From: an uncultured Chloroflexota bacterium
Lineage (GTDB): Bacteria; Chloroflexota; Anaerolineae; Aggregatilineales; Phototrophicaceae
Length of the DNA stretch: 64,000 bases
Direction of reading: 5' to 3'
Assembly (NCBI GenBank): GCA_937974245.1
Contig: CALJKV010000121.1
Coordinates: 186,001 to 250,000 of the forward strand
The notes under the pieces were generated by a model. It searched no databases and had not been told where the DNA came from. It saw only the letters and a list, made by a program, of their open reading frames with translations. Numbering within the stretch: the stretch's first letter is position 1; each line of letters begins with the position of its first letter. The position numbers and the translations under genes were made by a program. Of this stretch, positions 61,053-64,000 are shown piece by piece.

Positions 61053-61562
61053 TTACTCCTGATCTTCTGACCGGGCCCGGCGCAGTGCCGCATCCCGTTT
61101 TGCGATGAAAGCCTCTAATGGCGCCTGTCGTGCTGCTTTGATGCCCAGGTCTCCTAATTCGGAATCATCCAGGGCTGCCAGATGGCGTAAAAAATGTTGG
61201 TAAGTCAGTACGCCCGCCGGATAGGTCACACCATCGGAGTTATGGGTTAAAAACAAGACCCGACAACCCTGATCTCGCATGATCTGCGCCGCCGCTGTCA
61301 GGGGGATAGTCGGGGGTACCTGAGGAACGTTATCATTCATAATATCCTCGGCGGTAAGTTGGCGACATTCATCCCGTGAGTAGGCATTCACCAACTCGTC
61401 CTGACTGACCATGCCAACCCCGTGCCCGTCTTCATTCAGCACGATCAGGGCTTCGAGGTTTTTCTCCAGGAGTTGGCGGGCGATCTCGACCACCGGGGTA
61501 TCCGGGGCGCAACTTGCCACCCCGACGGTCATAAGGTCACGAATGAGGATACGTTCAGCCAT
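61053..61562 (-). CDS. CBS-domain pair protein in the acs operon
   Basis: This is a 169-residue protein with two CBS domains (about 5-62: IRDLMTVGVASCAPDTPVVEIARQLLEKNLEALIVLNEDGHGVGMVSQDEL; about 75-135: DIMNDNVPQVPPTIPLTAAAQIMRDQGCRVLFL) and a charged C-terminal helix. CBS pairs bind adenine nucleotides and sense energy state. ATG 61562 has AAGGA at a better distance than the in-frame ATG at 61568. It lies between acsB and acsD and so may regulate acetyl-CoA synthase or its interaction with the corrinoid protein. This role is inference. Confidence 0.88.
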   Translation of the reverse strand: MAERILIRDLMTVGVASCAPDTPVVEIARQLLEKNLEALIVLNEDGHGVGMVSQDELVNAYSRDECRQLTAEDIMNDNVPQVPPTIPLTAAAQIMRDQGCRVLFLTHNSDGVTYPAGVLTYQHFLRHLAALDDSELGDLGIKAARQAPLEAFIAKRDAALRRARSEDQE

Positions 61563-61604
61563 ACTCATTTCCTTGTCTATCCCTGCCCTCTTGTTGTGAG
61601 GGCC

Positions 61605-61633
61605 GTAGGGGAGAAAATGAGACTCTCCCCCAC
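61605..61633. repeat. Palindromic intergenic repeat, GTAGGG...CCCCAC type, copy C
   Basis: GTAGGGGAG (61605-61613) pairs with CTCTCCCCCAC (61623-61633). It overlaps a second stem GCCCTC/GAGGGC just upstream. It lies between acsB and the CBS gene and may affect read-through. Confidence 0.55.
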
Positions 61634-61646
61634 GAAAAACACAGCA

Positions 61647-63944
61647 CTAGAAAATCGGGTCCATAATCAGTGCCGGGTGGTTGTGTTCTTCCATCCAGGC
61701 GACCAATTCATCTACAGTAGATACGGTCCGTTCGTCGGCGATCTTCTCGATCAATCCAGGGTCGCCCTCACGTTCAGCTACCGCTTGCAGTTCATCGGCC
61801 ATCGTTTGCTTGAGGACGCTGCTCATCCAGACGATACGCTTGAAGCCACCGTCCGCCGAGATGAACTTGGGGCTGACAAGATAGTACTTACCTACACCCA
61901 TCACACCGGGGGTCTGCATCCCGCCACCAGCCATACCAGCCAGCGTGCTGAAAGTCATACCTGCCGGGGTCATACTGGTGTCCTCACGGTTGACCACCAT
62001 CACCCCATTCGATTCTGGAATCAGCATCACGATACACTCAAAACAACCACATGCTGTCATGGGATTTTCCATAATGGAGTACATCGAGACTTCCGCGACT
62101 TTGCCGTGCGAGGCACTCTCAGCATAAGTATTAATCCCCGTCCAATAGCCCTTGTGATCATCTAACTGTGATCCCAGCTTGATCGGTTGGTTCGGGCCGG
62201 TCGGATTGATGCTGAAGGATGCCTTGCAGTCCAGCCAGTTGTACGCACCACACAGGCCTAACCGTTCCGGGCTGACGATGCATACATGATCTGGCGCGAA
62301 AGACTGGCAAAGGGTACACGAGTAAAACTCATTCACAGCACTATCGGTCAGGTCGGCCAAACGTTTGTTACGGTAGTCATAGGCCTCACGGGCATGCCCC
62401 AACCATTCCTGCACCAGGGAAGGTTCGGTGACGACTGTCACCTGCACTTTATCCACAATCGCGCCGAAATCAGCGTGCAACCGGGCGTGCAGAATCTTGC
62501 CGAAGTGTTCCAGGTTGAAACCTTTATCCACCGCGCCGTGTGACAAGCGAATCCAGGCAATGTCACGCTGCCCGATATGCTGGATGCCAGAAGCGCCATT
62601 CACAAAATAGTGAATCTGACGTTCCAGCACCGGCTCAAAGTCCTTCTGCATCCCACGGCCTGCAACTTCAACCAGGATGCCCATGTCCATGTGACCCTGC
62701 ACCTCCACGTCGGCAAAATCGGGGCCAATCACCTCAATCTTGCCATCGCTGATGGAGTCCAGGTCAACCATCCGCAGGTACTCAAAGCAGCGCGAATGCT
62801 TGCCGCCAAACTCAACCCGCATGTCGGCCTTACGCACGACTTCTCCCTCAAAGGCGGAGCCATACGGCACCGGCACCGGCACATTGGCGACTTTCACCTT
62901 GACACCGCGCACCTCGATGCACTTCTGTACCAGTTGCTCGGCGCGTTCCAGGTCATCCGCCCCATCAATCTCGTTAAAGGGCATACTGACAACATGTTCA
63001 TAAGTTGTGACGCCAGTCGGCAGAATTTCAGGAATCACTGTATCCGCGATGACCGGAAAGCCAAAATTGATTGCCCCCGCCGCCGCCGCGTATTTCAGGT
63101 CGTCAACCTCACCGAGTGCCAGCACAAAAGCGTACACACGCTCCTTGTTGTACATCAGGATTTCGCGTGCCATGCCGCCCTTCATACCGCCGAACGTCAG
63201 CGCCGAACGCACCGCAAACCCCAGCGCATAAATCGCGCTCAGGGTATCCGTGCCGAACGGGACGGTGTAGGTGTCGTAGCCAAGTTCGACGCCCTCTTCC
63301 TGCAACTGGTGAATGATGCTGTGCCCGTTAACGTTGCCGGAGAGAAACGTCAGGATATTGCGACGCTGTAATTCGCGCACGATCTTGACGGCCACTTCGT
63401 TCGACTTGGCCGCGCCGACAATCGCCGCGAACCCTGGCATACGACCATCCACCAGTTGGATACCCCAACTGCGGAGTTGAATATCATCAATCGGGCCATT
63501 GAGATGCCCATCCATCCCATTGCTGCCGTTGCCGTTCTCACCCATATCCGGGCTGGTGAACGACGTGCCACCCGCCAGTTGGAAGCCGGGCAACGGTTCA
63601 GGCTGTAGCCCGTAGACAAACCGGATAGCTTCAATCACTTCCGCCGCAAACAGGGTCGCCATACCGGAATCGAGGGTCTCCCCTAGGTAGGGCGTCCAGT
63701 GATTACTGGATGGCATCGGGTGCAGCAGTTCACGGGCATGGGCCAGAACCGGCTCAAGCTGCCCAATGGTTTCAATCTGCATTCCGGTCATCCCAAAAAT
63801 CAGCGGCAGATAATAGGCGGTATTGGGGAAGGCCACCCGTGTATCCGCTCCCTTTTCGACCAGCGCCTGCTGGTACATGTATTCCGCTTCAGCGACAAGC
63901 GCGTTTGCTCCGCGAATCGCTCGTGTTGCAATGTAACGTGACAT
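61647..63944 (-). CDS. acsB: Acetyl-CoA synthase (CODH/ACS beta subunit)
   Basis: This is a 765-residue enzyme that joins CO, a methyl group and CoA on the nickel-iron-sulfur A-cluster. All cluster ligands are present: Cys 543, 546, 555 and 565 for the [4Fe-4S] part and the Cys632-Gly-Cys634 motif for the distal nickel (ENPMTACGCFEC). Each lies 37 residues later than in the well-studied Moorella enzyme, so the excess lies before residue 543. A Gly/Asn-rich stretch (about 152-170, DMGENGNGSNGMDGHLNG) accounts for part of it. The N-terminal CODH-binding region is present, so it is a bacterial-type AcsB. AGGAGA precedes the ATG. Confidence 0.97.
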   Translation of the reverse strand: MSRYIATRAIRGANALVAEAEYMYQQALVEKGADTRVAFPNTAYYLPLIFGMTGMQIETIGQLEPVLAHARELLHPMPSSNHWTPYLGETLDSGMATLFAAEVIEAIRFVYGLQPEPLPGFQLAGGTSFTSPDMGENGNGSNGMDGHLNGPIDDIQLRSWGIQLVDGRMPGFAAIVGAAKSNEVAVKIVRELQRRNILTFLSGNVNGHSIIHQLQEEGVELGYDTYTVPFGTDTLSAIYALGFAVRSALTFGGMKGGMAREILMYNKERVYAFVLALGEVDDLKYAAAAGAINFGFPVIADTVIPEILPTGVTTYEHVVSMPFNEIDGADDLERAEQLVQKCIEVRGVKVKVANVPVPVPYGSAFEGEVVRKADMRVEFGGKHSRCFEYLRMVDLDSISDGKIEVIGPDFADVEVQGHMDMGILVEVAGRGMQKDFEPVLERQIHYFVNGASGIQHIGQRDIAWIRLSHGAVDKGFNLEHFGKILHARLHADFGAIVDKVQVTVVTEPSLVQEWLGHAREAYDYRNKRLADLTDSAVNEFYSCTLCQSFAPDHVCIVSPERLGLCGAYNWLDCKASFSINPTGPNQPIKLGSQLDDHKGYWTGINTYAESASHGKVAEVSMYSIMENPMTACGCFECIVMLIPESNGVMVVNREDTSMTPAGMTFSTLAGMAGGGMQTPGVMGVGKYYLVSPKFISADGGFKRIVWMSSVLKQTMADELQAVAEREGDPGLIEKIADERTVSTVDELVAWMEEHNHPALIMDPIF

Positions 63945-63956
63945 CGTGCCTGTCTC

Positions 63957-64000
63957 CTATTTTCCGGGAATGCCGTAGAGCGCCTGCTGCCGTTCTGCGA
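63957..64000 (-). CDS. 3' end of the upstream gene, probably CO dehydrogenase catalytic subunit (partial)
   Basis: A minus-strand frame runs in from the window edge and ends at TAG (63959-63957) after AERQQALYGIPGK. It stops 12 bases before the acsB ATG, as expected in an operon. In bacterial acs clusters the gene before acsB is often acsA/cooS, so this is the likely identity. Fourteen residues are too few to prove it. Confidence 0.5.
   Translation of the reverse strand, partial: AERQQALYGIPGK

Noticed and set aside
61422..63371. Long plus-strand frames over acsB
   Set aside because: Antisense shadows of a gene with all catalytic residues in place.
1..64000. CRISPR arrays, prophage or defence islands
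   Set aside because: No regularly spaced repeats, no cas, integrase, capsid or restriction genes were seen.

Overview
The window looks like chromosomal DNA of a member of the Chloroflexota, probably of the Anaerolineae type. This is inferred from gene content and style: many secreted SH3b, PA14 and VWA proteins with Pro/Thr linkers, FHA/REC and Ser/Thr-kinase signalling proteins, a two-BMC-domain shell protein, no outer-membrane genes, and moderately high GC. It is not proved by any marker gene. There is no rRNA, CRISPR array, prophage or complete insertion sequence. One tRNA gene, Leu(UAA), is present.

Layout. Bases 1-7.1 kb hold the end of an acyl-CoA/AMP ligase, a small orphan gene, two tandem paralogous secreted SH3b proteins, a GT-C membrane glycosyltransferase and a convergent PadR regulator. 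Bases 7.8-18.4 kb hold transketolase, a DUF4342 protein, a PA14/SH3b protein, tRNA-Leu, two orphans, RadA, an ECF sigma factor with a zinc-finger anti-sigma factor, an ArsR-type regulator and a DUF420 membrane protein. Bases 18.5-26.2 kb hold a MaoC hydratase, an SRPBCC protein, a membrane Ser/Thr kinase, a receiver-like signalling protein, a small membrane protein, a MoxR ATPase and an AI-2E-type permease. Bases 26.5-35.7 kb hold a tandem BMC-domain shell protein, a DsbA-like protein, a class II aldolase, a secreted metalloprotease, RecF, a TlpA-CcdA thiol-redox pair, a CitE-like lyase and a NifX/NifB-like protein. Bases 35.8-50.7 kb hold oligoendopeptidase F, argD-argJ, a 1304-residue VWA protein that is a third paralog of the early secreted pair, a YitT protein, an intracellular HEXXH protein, a BatA-like VWA protein and an FHA-REC-FHA protein.

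The last 13 kb, all on the minus strand, is a bacterial-type carbonyl-branch Wood-Ljungdahl cluster. In transcription order it reads: the 3' end of a gene that is probably the CO dehydrogenase, acsB, a CBS-domain gene, acsD, acsC, acsV (corrinoid reactivator), acsE, a fused metV-metF, a 243-base gap, two tandem cooC-type nickel ATPases, and an alanine-dehydrogenase-like gene followed by a strong terminator. Together these would reduce methylene-THF, move the methyl group to the corrinoid protein, condense it with CO on the A-cluster, and mature and reactivate the metal sites. All six A-cluster cysteines of AcsB are present.

The points most worth a second look are: the MetV-MetF fusion; the CBS gene inside the acs operon; the alanine-dehydrogenase homolog that lacks the family's catalytic His; the orphan BMC shell protein near a class II aldolase; the three-member family of secreted proteins with a shared FecR-like N-terminal module; an unexplained two-tier hairpin in a long intergenic region; and palindromic repeats that seed the acs cluster and seem to have entered a glycosyltransferase gene.
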